From: Hominenteromicrobium mulieris
GTDB taxonomy: Bacteria > Bacillota > Clostridia > Oscillospirales > Acutalibacteraceae
Assembly (NCBI GenBank): GCA_021029595.1
Contig: JAJJOY010000006.1
Location: 62,001 to 126,000, forward strand
Direction of reading: 5' to 3'
Length of the DNA stretch: 64,000 nucleotides
A program made the translations under genes and the position numbers. Below, in pieces: positions 44,554 through 52,281 of the stretch. The notes under the pieces are model-generated. The model was not told the origin of the DNA. It searched no databases and saw nothing but the letters and a program-made list of their open reading frames with translations. Position 1 is the stretch's first letter; the number at the start of each line of letters is the position of its first letter.

Positions 44554-45465
44554 TCAGCGGGCATCCCGGTTCCGTTCTCTCTGCCGCTTCAGTAATTCCA
44601 GCCCCTTGATGATGTCCCGGCGCATCTGCTCCTCGGTGTAGCCGGAGGGGAAGTATTTCCGCAGCTCCTCCCGTTTGAATTTCAGCTGCTCCTGCTGGTT
44701 GGGCTTCGTCTCCGCCAGCACGGCGTAGACTATCTGGTCATCCAGCAAGCCCTCCTGCGCCAGCTTTTTCAGGCGGATGCTCTGGGCGTGGGACGGGGTG
44801 CAGTCGTTCAGCGCCATCGCGTCCAGCACCGCCCGCTGCTGATACGAGTCTAAGTAGGAAAGCTCCACCGCCGGGTTGAAGGCAATCTTGCCGTCGTCCA
44901 CCATCGAAAGCAGTTCGGGAATCAGGTAGGTCAGGCGAATATATCTTTTAATTTGATTACGGCTTTCGCCGGCATCGTCAGCTACTTTTTCTACACTGAG
45001 CAGCTTCTGCCCAACTTGGGCAGAAGTGACACCTTGATGCTTGATGGCATCCAGCTTCATCTTGTAGGCGAACGCCTTTTCGCTGGGCAGGATGGTCTCC
45101 CGCTGCAAATTGGCGTCCACCATTGCGATCACCGCTTCATCGTCAGACAGCTCCCGGACGATGACGGGCATCGTCTCGACGCCCAACACCTGACACGCCG
45201 CCAGTCGCCGGTGGCCGGAGATCAGCTCGTAACCGCCGTCCGGCAGCGGCCTTGCCAGCGCCGGGGTGATGGCTCCCACCTTGCGGATGCTCTCGATCAT
45301 TTGCTGCATCTCCTCGTTGTTCTGCACCTTGAAGGGGTGACCCTTGAACGGGTGCAGCTCGGCCAGCGGAATGTTCCGCACCCGCTCCAGCTTGGCATCG
45401 TCCCGCTCCGCCTGCGTGGAGAACAGGTCGTCCAGCGTGGGTAAAGTAAAATCCAATTTTCTCAT
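44554..45465 (-). CDS. ParB/Spo0J-family partition protein
   Basis: A 303-residue ParB-type protein. The ParB/Srx CTPase-like domain is at about 28-120 with HPFKGHPF and GHRRLAACQV (84-93), followed by an HTH (VEKVADDAGESRNQIKRYIR). No ParA is visible nearby. It is likely to segregate or regulate the island when it is circular and may bind the repeats at 45523-45655. The start at 45465 is the ATG of MRKLDF; AGTGAGGAC precedes it, a weak ribosome site. Confidence 0.87.
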   Translation of the reverse strand: MRKLDFTLPTLDDLFSTQAERDDAKLERVRNIPLAELHPFKGHPFKVQNNEEMQQMIESIRKVGAITPALARPLPDGGYELISGHRRLAACQVLGVETMPVIVRELSDDEAVIAMVDANLQRETILPSEKAFAYKMKLDAIKHQGVTSAQVGQKLLSVEKVADDAGESRNQIKRYIRLTYLIPELLSMVDDGKIAFNPAVELSYLDSYQQRAVLDAMALNDCTPSHAQSIRLKKLAQEGLLDDQIVYAVLAETKPNQQEQLKFKREELRKYFPSGYTEEQMRRDIIKGLELLKRQRERNRDAR

Positions 45466-45522
45466 TGTGTTGTCCTCACTTTCATAGTTTTTTCTTTCAG
45501 GGGTTTTAGGGCACGCCCTAAC

Positions 45523-45655
45523 GAGTGTTTTTGCGCTCCGGCCCTGCCGGGAGTAAAAACGCACTGCTCGCTCAGATGACGCAGGCATCGGCGGCAGGGG
45601 CACTGTTTGGCTCCGACAGGAGTAAAAACAGTCTGCTCGCTTAGACTGCGCAGGC
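45523..45655. repeat. Two ~60-base direct repeats with internal symmetry
   Basis: Unit 1 (45523-45586) and unit 2 (45600-45655) share GGAGTAAAAAC, CTGCTCGCT, AGA and GCGCAGGC in the same order. Each also carries a partly complementary CTCC/GGAG pair around a GC-rich loop. They lie in the 200-base gap between the parB and mobC-like genes, so they are candidate ParB or relaxosome binding sites. Confidence 0.6.
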
Positions 45656-45666
45656 GTAATTCTCGC

Positions 45667-45927
45667 TTACTTTAATTCATTCAAAACTGCTTCCAGTCTG
45701 CTTATAATTTCCTCTTTCTGAAGCTGTGGGAGTTCCGCTTTCAGGCCGTTCAGCATCCGAAACAGGCGGTAATCCCGCTCCGTGATGGCCGCTTTGACCT
45801 CTTTTCCAAGCCCCAGCCGCCGCAAGTATTCCGACAGCGGCAGAGAACAGAACCGGGCATTTTCCAGCAGCTTCTGCTTCTCCTGCTCGGTCACACGGAC
45901 ATTGATCCCGTAGTTTTTGCTGCGCAT
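45667..45927 (-). CDS. MobC-like relaxosome protein
   Basis: An 86-residue protein with a ribbon-helix-helix-like start (YGINVRVTEQEKQKLLENAR), the FCSLPLSEYLRRLGLGKEV helix typical of MobC-like mobilisation proteins, and a helical end. GGGGGTG precedes the ATG. No relaxase accompanies it in the visible part of this island, so mobilisation would need the relaxase of another element such as the one at 26309. Confidence 0.75.
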   Translation of the reverse strand: MRSKNYGINVRVTEQEKQKLLENARFCSLPLSEYLRRLGLGKEVKAAITERDYRLFRMLNGLKAELPQLQKEEIISRLEAVLNELK

Positions 45928-45984
45928 TTGTTCACCCCCTTTCTTCGGTTTGTGACGGCAATGACGGTTGTGACGGGGATTTCC

Positions 45985-47001
45985 TTATATAGCGATCCCG
46001 GCGTCATTTGCGTCATCACCGTCACGGCGCAGAAATTTGATGAGTCGGCTTTTTCCCGTTCGCTTGGTGCGATACTCGATGCCCAGCGGCTCCAGCACCT
46101 CATAGGCAAACTGGCCGAGATACTTCGTGGCCATATTGGGCGTGACCTCCTGCTCCTTCATTTCGGTCAGCAGCTCCGTGGCCGTGCCTACCCATTCGGT
46201 GCGGTGCTCCATAAAGTCCACCACCCGAAACAGAAATTTCGGCAGTTCCGCCTTGTGAATGTCCTCGCTGTTCTTGCACTCCACCAGCTCCCAGACAAGG
46301 TCGTTAAACTGCAAGGTCAGCTCCTGATATTCCACATCCCGCCCACTGACCAGCAGCGTAGCGGCGTTTCCGCTGCGCTTACGGCGCAGGATGAAGTTGG
46401 TGTCCGCAGCGCCGATGATGCCGGTAGAGCCGCTGACATCGTTAAAGGGATCGTCGCTGTCTTGCAGCTTTCGCAGGTGATGCACCAGCAAAATGGCGAT
46501 GTTGAAGCCATCGGCAATACGCTTGATGGAGGAAATGTCATCGTAGTCATTGCCGTACATCCCCGCCTTTCCGGCGCTGCCCTTGGAGTCCCGCACCTTT
46601 TGCAGCGTGTCGATGATGACCAGCTTGGTGGCGGGGTGCTCGGTCAGGAAATCCGTGATCTGCTCCTCCAGCCCGCCGCCGATCAGCCCGGAGGTCACGG
46701 CAAAATACAGGTTGTCCGGGGCGCTGTCGGTGAGGTTGTAGAGCCGGTCTTTGATACGGCGCTGCGTGTCCTCAAGGCTCAGATAGAGCACATCGCATTG
46801 CAGCGTGGGCAGGCCCCAAATGGAATTTCCCTGCGCCACCTGCAGCCCCAGCCACAGCATCAGCCAGCTTTTGCCGATCTTGCTGGCATCGCTGATGACA
46901 TTGACGCCCTGCGAAATGAGTCCGTCCACGATGAACATCGTTTTGCTCATCGGCGTGGACAGCAGGGTCTCTGCGTCCACAGTTTTCAGTTTGTTGTCCA
47001 T
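45985..47001 (-). CDS. RepA-like AAA ATPase
   Basis: A 338-residue RecA-fold ATPase of the AAA_25/RepA group. Walker A is SDASKIGKSW at 37-46, Walker B LVIIDT with Asp131, and a LLVHHLRK motif follows, as in RepA/DnaB-like hexameric helicases. The C-terminal ~90 residues are a winged-helix-like domain. AAGGAG precedes the ATG. With the repeat array at 47956-48409 it suggests the island can replicate when excised; the link is inference. Confidence 0.82.
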   Translation of the reverse strand: MDNKLKTVDAETLLSTPMSKTMFIVDGLISQGVNVISDASKIGKSWLMLWLGLQVAQGNSIWGLPTLQCDVLYLSLEDTQRRIKDRLYNLTDSAPDNLYFAVTSGLIGGGLEEQITDFLTEHPATKLVIIDTLQKVRDSKGSAGKAGMYGNDYDDISSIKRIADGFNIAILLVHHLRKLQDSDDPFNDVSGSTGIIGAADTNFILRRKRSGNAATLLVSGRDVEYQELTLQFNDLVWELVECKNSEDIHKAELPKFLFRVVDFMEHRTEWVGTATELLTEMKEQEVTPNMATKYLGQFAYEVLEPLGIEYRTKRTGKSRLIKFLRRDGDDANDAGIAI

Positions 47002-47115
47002 AGAATTCTCCTTTGTAGAATGTTAAAAGTAGATTTTGGCGGGGGCGAATGGAAACGGCCACCCACCCCCGCTCTGCTGTCCCAAAAGCCTTGGAATTCA
47101 AGGCCTTCTCGGCGC

Positions 47116-47475
47116 TTAATGTTCGACGCTGCGCCGCCGCCTGGCAGAGTCCGCCTTCTGATTGCGTCGGATGGAGTAGCCGCATCCCGGGCAGTATTTC
47201 TGCCGGTTGCTACTGGGTGCAAAGGGCTTTCCACACCGTTCGCAGGTCCGTGTACGCTGCCGGTAAATATCGGCGCAGAGTACCTTGTCGGCGGGCAGAA
47301 CTGCCCACCGGAAGTACTTGCACAGCAGCGAATAGGAAATCATCTGCACGCACACGCAGCCCTCGCCGTCGTCCAGAGGCAGGCAGTTGCCACCGTCGTA
47401 GTTGGCGCACAGCCGCCGGATCAGCCGGTTGCAGCGTGCCCTTTGGGCGGGTGTCAGGCGTTTGATCTCATCCAA
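47116..47475 (-). CDS. Cysteine-rich VLP protein (second copy)
   Basis: A 119-residue homologue of the protein at 9637-10002: CANYDGGNCLPLDDGEGCVC, then ISYSLLCKYFRWAVLPADK, then CERCGKPFAPSSNRQKYCPG. It begins with TTG at 47475 inside the end of the preceding HTH gene, with GAGGTG upstream, so translation is coupled. Its presence in both nested elements suggests a role common to both transfer lifestyles. Confidence 0.82.
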   Translation of the reverse strand: MDEIKRLTPAQRARCNRLIRRLCANYDGGNCLPLDDGEGCVCVQMISYSLLCKYFRWAVLPADKVLCADIYRQRTRTCERCGKPFAPSSNRQKYCPGCGYSIRRNQKADSARRRRSVEH

Positions 47476-47695
47476 CCTTCTTCACCTCTTTCTCCATTAC
47501 ATAGTTGATGACGCTGATTTTCGGGATCTTCAGCGTCGTGCCGATCTTCACGGCGTGGATGTACCCATAGTCGATCAGCTTGTAGGCCAGCTTGCGGCTG
47601 ATGCCCAGCATCTCCCGAAGCTCTTTGACGGTCACGATGTCCGGGTATTCCGGAAACATCATCTGATAAAGCTCTCTGAGCTCTCCTTTCTTCAT
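47468..47695 (-). CDS. Excisionase-like HTH protein
   Basis: A 75-residue HTH_17-type protein (YPDIVTVKELREMLGISRKL, AYKLIDYGYIHAVKIGTTLK, IPKISVINYVM). Such proteins act as excisionases or regulators with tyrosine integrases. Here the partner integrase at 43270 is truncated, so its excision role is likely lost. GGAGG lies 10 bases before the ATG. Confidence 0.85.
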   Translation of the reverse strand: MKKGELRELYQMMFPEYPDIVTVKELREMLGISRKLAYKLIDYGYIHAVKIGTTLKIPKISVINYVMEKEVKKVG

Positions 47696-47949
47696 AGGCT
47701 TGAACCTCCTTTGTCTGTTCTGAAACCGCATTTCTGCGGTGATTTTTACTTGCTGCCGCTCATCCGCATCGTTCCTGCCCCGGAGTCTCACCACGGCGTA
47801 TCGCTTCTTTAATGCGCTCGTTCCTTTTTCGGGAAGTCGTGGCGTCACTTGCCGGAAGCATATCCTTTGGAGGCGGCGATTCAATTTTCAAGGTACACAG
47901 GGAGACAGTCCCCTCAATAGGTAGCCAGCGAGAAGGCCTGTTTTTTAAC
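47696..47949. other. Leader region without a supported gene
   Basis: Two open frames run through here on the minus strand (47760-47957 and the upstream extension of the HTH gene), but neither has a ribosome site or recognisable family. The frame containing DATTSRKRNERIKEAIRRGE looks protein-like and may be a worn fragment. A CCGCA...TGCGG stem lies near 47727. The region probably carries the promoter of the minus-strand rep/par operon. Confidence 0.35.
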
Positions 47950-47955
47950 CCCCTC

Positions 47956-48409
47956 ACTAATCAACTGGGAAAAATTTTTCGATTTGTACGAAGGAATTTT
48001 GAAAATTTCCTTTGAAAGCCTATCTACTAACCAACTGGGAAATTTTTTCGGATTTGAACGAAAAAACTTTTGAGAATTTTTCTGCGAACCCCTCTACTAC
48101 TTAATTGGGAATTTTTCCGGCAAAAATAAAAAGAATTTTGAAGAAAATTTTTAAGCGCCCCTCCCACTAATCAACTGGGAACTTTTCGGGCAAATAACAA
48201 ATGGGTTTTAGAAAAATTTTTTTAAGTGCCCCTCCTACTAACCAACTGGGAAATTTTTTGAGATTTTGGCAAAGTAATTTGAAAAATTCTCTCAACTTTT
48301 CAAAAGGTCCCTCTACTTACTCTGAATAAGGGGTGCCATTTGGCAGGGTACTTTTCAAAATTCCCCACAAAAATATTTCTCCCTTCACTTACTCTGAATA
48401 AGGGGCGCC
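47956..48409. repeat. Array of seven ~70-base repeats (possible iterons or centromere)
   Basis: Five copies of ACTAAYCAACTGGGA begin at 47956, 48026, 48096 (degenerate), 48166 and 48237, with spacings of 70, 70, 70 and 71 bases. Two variant copies, ACTTACTCTGAATAAGGGG, begin at 48315 and 48387. Each is preceded by a CCCCTC-type stretch and followed by an AT-rich block of A and T runs. Regular spacing at nearly seven helical turns, AT-richness and position beside repA/parB genes fit a replication origin or partition site. No gene is present from 47696 to 48609. Confidence 0.8.
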
Positions 48410-48460
48410 GTTTGTGGGGGTGTTTTCGAGAAATTTCTCAAATATTTTTTATCTGAACGC

Positions 48461-48504
48461 AAAAAGAGGCGCAGCCTCCGGATTTCTCCGAAGGCTACGC
48501 CTCT
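48461..48504 (-). terminator. Terminator of the defence operon
   Basis: On the minus strand AGAGGCGTAGCCTTCGGA pairs with TCCGGAGGCTGCGCCTCT with two mismatches around a short loop, followed by TTTTT. It lies 106 bases after the stop of the four-TM gene and ends the 53.9-48.6 kb transcript before the repeat array. Confidence 0.82.
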
Positions 48505-48609
48505 AAATATACTATTCGGTTTTCAGCAGTTATACTGATTCGCTATTTCTGTTCGCAATGTCCATTCTATCTTATTGCTGATAATGATGTGCGTTGCGTG
48601 AAGCCGTGG

Positions 48610-49146
48610 CTATCTGTTTCTCCAAAAAGTTAGATACATCTGAGCAACCGATTCAAGCAACACCCCAAGAATATGCATAATGGCAAAGATGCATACTGCA
48701 GCAACATATTTCAATGCCTGTAAAGGAATAATTGGCCGTATGAGAGCAATTCCTATGAGAATAACTAAGTAAATAATTTCAACAATGACATTGTATGCAA
48801 TGTTGGAAAGCAAAATTTGGAATAGAGACAGCTGTTTTCCGCCAACAGGCTTATATTGAGTAGAGTCAGCCATTTCCTCCTTTAGACTTTTGGTGTTTGC
48901 ATTGTCTGCTGTAACCAGTATAGAAATAATTGCAACAGAAAATGAAACAAGGATGGCAACGACATTAATTTGGACATTCACAAATTCGGAAAAAGTTGAC
49001 CGGATGGTTTCCTCGTTGCCGATGTTAAATATGAGTGCACCTGCCAATGCCAAAAGCCCCAAAACTACCGGAATCAAATATTTTACCCATATTCGTTTTC
49101 TGGATTGATAATAGTCCCTAAGTGGAACAAGTAATATTGTCTTCAT
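48610..49146 (-). CDS. Four-TM membrane protein of unknown function
   Basis: A 178-residue protein with four predicted membrane helices (about 22-41, 59-79, 112-135 and 145-166) and a basic N-terminus (DYYQSRKRIWVK). The first loop is short and the middle loop (80-110) polar. It overlaps the upstream gene by four bases (ATGA), so the two are translated together. Nothing in it is recognised. In antiviral systems small multi-span proteins beside a sensor are often membrane effectors, and the size and pairing recall Kiwa, but I see no specific Kiwa signature. Confidence 0.7.
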   Translation of the reverse strand: MKTILLVPLRDYYQSRKRIWVKYLIPVVLGLLALAGALIFNIGNEETIRSTFSEFVNVQINVVAILVSFSVAIISILVTADNANTKSLKEEMADSTQYKPVGGKQLSLFQILLSNIAYNVIVEIIYLVILIGIALIRPIIPLQALKYVAAVCIFAIMHILGVLLESVAQMYLTFWRNR

Positions 49147-50072
49147 ATTCTACCACCCATTGAGGCAATGAACTCCTGAGCCTTCACAAAAAAATCTGAG
49201 CTCTCCACTTCGTTTGTGACGCTTTCACCCTTCACCTTTAAGAAATGCTTCATTCCCGTGATATTAGTATCCACTTCAAAACTTCCGGCGTCATTTGTCC
49301 CTATAATCTTAATACGCTTAATCTTGCCCTTAGCTTTGTCTTGCGAATCCTTAAAATATTCCTTAATTAAGTTTTCAGGAAAGCATTTATATCCTTTAGG
49401 ACGCTTCAAGCAAATATCGACTTCGTCAGCGATGTCAGTTCTTCCCGCAAACCGCATAAAGCCATCCTTAATATCGTCTTTGTATACTGTCAACTTGAGG
49501 ACTGACATTGTTTTGGCTCTTTTGATTGAAGACAGGAAATCTTCTCCCGGCATAATCTGACTTTCAATGGTGTAGTGGTACGGGTCATTTCCGTCTTCAT
49601 TGAACTTCTTGAATTGTTCATTCAAGTAGTCGATAATACACTTTAGAGTTATGCCATAGTGATTGCTTTCGTGAACTGCAAGAAACCTGTTTTCGCCTTT
49701 TGCAAGGCGAATGCATAGATGTGTCTTTTCTTCGTCTCCATCCTGAGGTCTCTTTCGTCGTCCTCGCTCCTGCATAGTTTCAGTGTCGATTTCATTCCGA
49801 ACGTGGTTGTATTTTGCCGACTTGAAAATCACATCATAATTTCCGTTTTTCAAATCCTCGTAAGAATCTAACCACACGACCTTTTCTGACGATGTAATGT
49901 CTTTCTTGCGTTCAGAAAGTCCTTTTGTCATTATATATTCCAGCAATTGGGAAAAAGCGATGATAATCTGATCCGTACTGTAAGCCGAATCATCTTTTGC
50001 ATCTTTATGCTTAGAGATAGAAAGGTAGTAGAAATAGATAGGCACTTTTTTCCACAGTTCTTGCTCTCTCAT
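49143..50072 (-). CDS. Unassigned soluble protein paired with the four-TM gene
   Basis: A 309-residue soluble protein. The first half includes VPIYFYYLSISKHKDAKDD and a conserved-looking THLCIRLAKGENRFLAVHES; the second half is basic and strand-rich (SVLKLTVYKDDIKDGFMRFA, KGKIKRIKIIGTNDAGSFEV). No nuclease, helicase or HTH motif was found. It lies 11 bases downstream of the restriction gene, in the same transcript, and overlaps the membrane gene. It is most simply a sensor or regulator of a two-gene accessory defence module; this is inference. Confidence 0.7.
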   Translation of the reverse strand: MREQELWKKVPIYFYYLSISKHKDAKDDSAYSTDQIIIAFSQLLEYIMTKGLSERKKDITSSEKVVWLDSYEDLKNGNYDVIFKSAKYNHVRNEIDTETMQERGRRKRPQDGDEEKTHLCIRLAKGENRFLAVHESNHYGITLKCIIDYLNEQFKKFNEDGNDPYHYTIESQIMPGEDFLSSIKRAKTMSVLKLTVYKDDIKDGFMRFAGRTDIADEVDICLKRPKGYKCFPENLIKEYFKDSQDKAKGKIKRIKIIGTNDAGSFEVDTNITGMKHFLKVKGESVTNEVESSDFFVKAQEFIASMGGRI

Positions 50073-50083
50073 ATTCCGCCTCC

Positions 50084-52279
50084 TTAAAGCACTTCCGAAA
50101 GCAGTTGCCAGTTTTCATCGTGGATATTGTCTGAGTACTTGTCTACGCAAATGCATAGTTCTCCACTTTGTTTATCCTGTCTGACAATGCCACCCTGTAG
50201 GTTGTATCCATCAAGGTATTTTCTCAAAACGCCGAATTTCTTTGCAGTGAAGCGATCAATATCTTCACTGCTTCCTGACTTTGTAAAACCACCTTTTGTT
50301 TCTATAATCCAGATATCGCCACCATTTGTGCCAACCACATAATCGGGGTAAAAGGATTTTTGTTTTCCAAAGTTATCCGTATAAACAATCGAGAAATACT
50401 CTGAGCCCTTATCTCCGTTCTTATAGAACCACTTCACTTTGCCACTACCTTCGCAAAAACGCTCAAACAGCTTCTCCGGCATAGATCTCTTTTCCGCAGA
50501 AGATAAATACCCTGTATAGACATTCTTGGTGTATTCCATCTGTGACTTTGATGTTCCGTCATATGTGAAAATCATTTCAAGAGGAAACCCCACTGGTTTT
50601 TCTGTTATCCGGGGAATTGCAAGCGTTAGCTGCAAAGACTCATCAGCCATAGCATCACGGACATCTTCTATAAGCCTTCGCTCGTTGTTGATAATAAATG
50701 CATATAGGTTTCGTGTTTCCAGACGAAGAATTTTTGCGTCGCACCGAACTCCTTTTAGGAACAGCTTACGCATAATGGTATTAGTGCTGCTATAGTCCAA
50801 ATTGGCTTTGTATCCAATCTCAGCGACACAGTGATGATACTCTTTGCCGTGTTTATGCGTATTCAATGGCTCGTGAATCGAGATGTCATTTAATTCTGTG
50901 ATTTGGTCTTTGCTCAGTACGCTGACGGAACCAGATTTGGTAAAATCCACAATATCTTCGTCGAAAGAATAGCCATAAGCTTCTAACTGACTTTGGTTTT
51001 TATCGAGGTCCGTAGCGGTATGGTATTTTTTCTCAAAGAACTTCCAAATAACTTTGAGTGCAAACTTAGCATCGCGTGGAAATGGAATATCAGTTTTAAA
51101 TTGGCTGATAAGCGTAAAGGAACGATATTCCGGCTTCAAGAACACTTTATAAGCATCTAATGCTCCCGTGCCCAAACTCAATTTAACGCTTTCCGTAAAT
51201 TTCTCATCCAGAGTATAAAGATAACAGCAATCTAAAAGATCTTCACCATAATGCTTTGCTTCCGGCATCCGGCGAATCCTTCCAATCGTCTGAATTTCAA
51301 ATACCTCGCTCATATTGTCACGGAGCTTCACGAGAATCTGCGCTCTTGGGCAATCCCAACCGGTAGCAACCGCCTGTTTGATAATTACAGCTATTGGAGT
51401 AGCGTCATTATCTTCAATATCCTCAAGGTTCTGTTTCTTATCAGACAACCATACCGATAGAAGGTTATTCTCGTAAGTAATGCCTTTGCTTTCGAAGTAC
51501 TCTTCGACACGGTCAAGCAGTGCATCTGATTTATTCGGTAATTGGACGATAATCAATGGATTTACGCCAGAATCTTTCTTGGCGTATGCGGCTCGTAAGT
51601 CTCGTTGTTTCTCGAGGGCTTTATCCAGCAGGTAGGATATCTGATCTTCAACGCTAATATGCTGTTCAAAATTTTCATTGATTATCAGGAGCTTTTTTAT
51701 CAGGCCTTCAGCAATAACATCTTCTTCTGGAATCTCTATCAGCAGAGCATTCTTGTAGTTTTTAGGTGTAGCGGAACAACGGATAATCTTATTCGCATTG
51801 AACAGAGCAAGAATGTCATCTGCTTTGATCGTATCATTCTGATGTGACTCGTCAACAATTATGGTAAAAGTCAAACCGTTGTCAATTGCATTCTGAATAT
51901 GTTCGACAAAGTTTGTTCGCTCACTATCCTTAAGTGCATTGTTCCCTTTCTTAGTAAGCTTTTCCCAGTTGATGAAACAGGCATCATTTTCTTCAAAGCC
52001 AGAAGACATTATATCGGATAAGAGTTTTGTGTTGCTGCCGTGAATGTATTTATCCATTTTGGCTTTACTCTGTAATTCAAGATTACCTTTTCCGGGGGTA
52101 AGCCAAACAAACACTGCTTTGTTTGTGCTCTTCAGATACTCATCCATAAAGTGTGTAAGGATAATGGTTTTGCCGCTACCAGTACAACTCTTCAGGATAA
52201 TATCCCTATTGGGCTCTCCCATAGCTTCCATAAGGGCCTCAATGGCTTTAAGTTGAAAATTTGCAAGCGTGATCCCCAT
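50084..52279 (-). CDS. Type III restriction enzyme, Res subunit
   Basis: A 731-residue SF2 helicase-nuclease. Walker A is CTGSGKT at 32-38, motif II is VDESH (about 142-146, a DESH form of DEAH), and motif III CSAT follows. Motif VI lies in GRIRRMPE. Near the C-terminus YPDYVVGT...IWIIETKGG (about 642-662) is a PD-(D/E)XK site. Somewhat shorter than the common ~900-1000 residues but all key motifs are present. GGAGGG precedes the ATG, two bases after the mod stop, so mod and res are coupled. Confidence 0.9.
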   Translation of the reverse strand: MGITLANFQLKAIEALMEAMGEPNRDIILKSCTGSGKTIILTHFMDEYLKSTNKAVFVWLTPGKGNLELQSKAKMDKYIHGSNTKLLSDIMSSGFEENDACFINWEKLTKKGNNALKDSERTNFVEHIQNAIDNGLTFTIIVDESHQNDTIKADDILALFNANKIIRCSATPKNYKNALLIEIPEEDVIAEGLIKKLLIINENFEQHISVEDQISYLLDKALEKQRDLRAAYAKKDSGVNPLIIVQLPNKSDALLDRVEEYFESKGITYENNLLSVWLSDKKQNLEDIEDNDATPIAVIIKQAVATGWDCPRAQILVKLRDNMSEVFEIQTIGRIRRMPEAKHYGEDLLDCCYLYTLDEKFTESVKLSLGTGALDAYKVFLKPEYRSFTLISQFKTDIPFPRDAKFALKVIWKFFEKKYHTATDLDKNQSQLEAYGYSFDEDIVDFTKSGSVSVLSKDQITELNDISIHEPLNTHKHGKEYHHCVAEIGYKANLDYSSTNTIMRKLFLKGVRCDAKILRLETRNLYAFIINNERRLIEDVRDAMADESLQLTLAIPRITEKPVGFPLEMIFTYDGTSKSQMEYTKNVYTGYLSSAEKRSMPEKLFERFCEGSGKVKWFYKNGDKGSEYFSIVYTDNFGKQKSFYPDYVVGTNGGDIWIIETKGGFTKSGSSEDIDRFTAKKFGVLRKYLDGYNLQGGIVRQDKQSGELCICVDKYSDNIHDENWQLLSEVL

Positions 52280-52281
52280 AT

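Noticed and set aside
47760-47957. 65-residue minus-strand protein before the repeat array
   Set aside because: Part of the sequence looks protein-like (KRNERIKEAIRRGE), but there is no ribosome site and it runs into the repeats; at most a decayed fragment.
47950-48410. CRISPR array
   Set aside because: Repeats are imperfect and only about 15 bases are shared; the intervening ~55 bases are similar AT-rich sequence rather than unique spacers, and no cas genes are near.
48610-50072. Definite Kiwa (KwaA/KwaB) assignment
   Set aside because: Size and membrane topology are similar, but gene order is soluble-first and I cannot see a DUF4868 signature, so only the analogy is reported.
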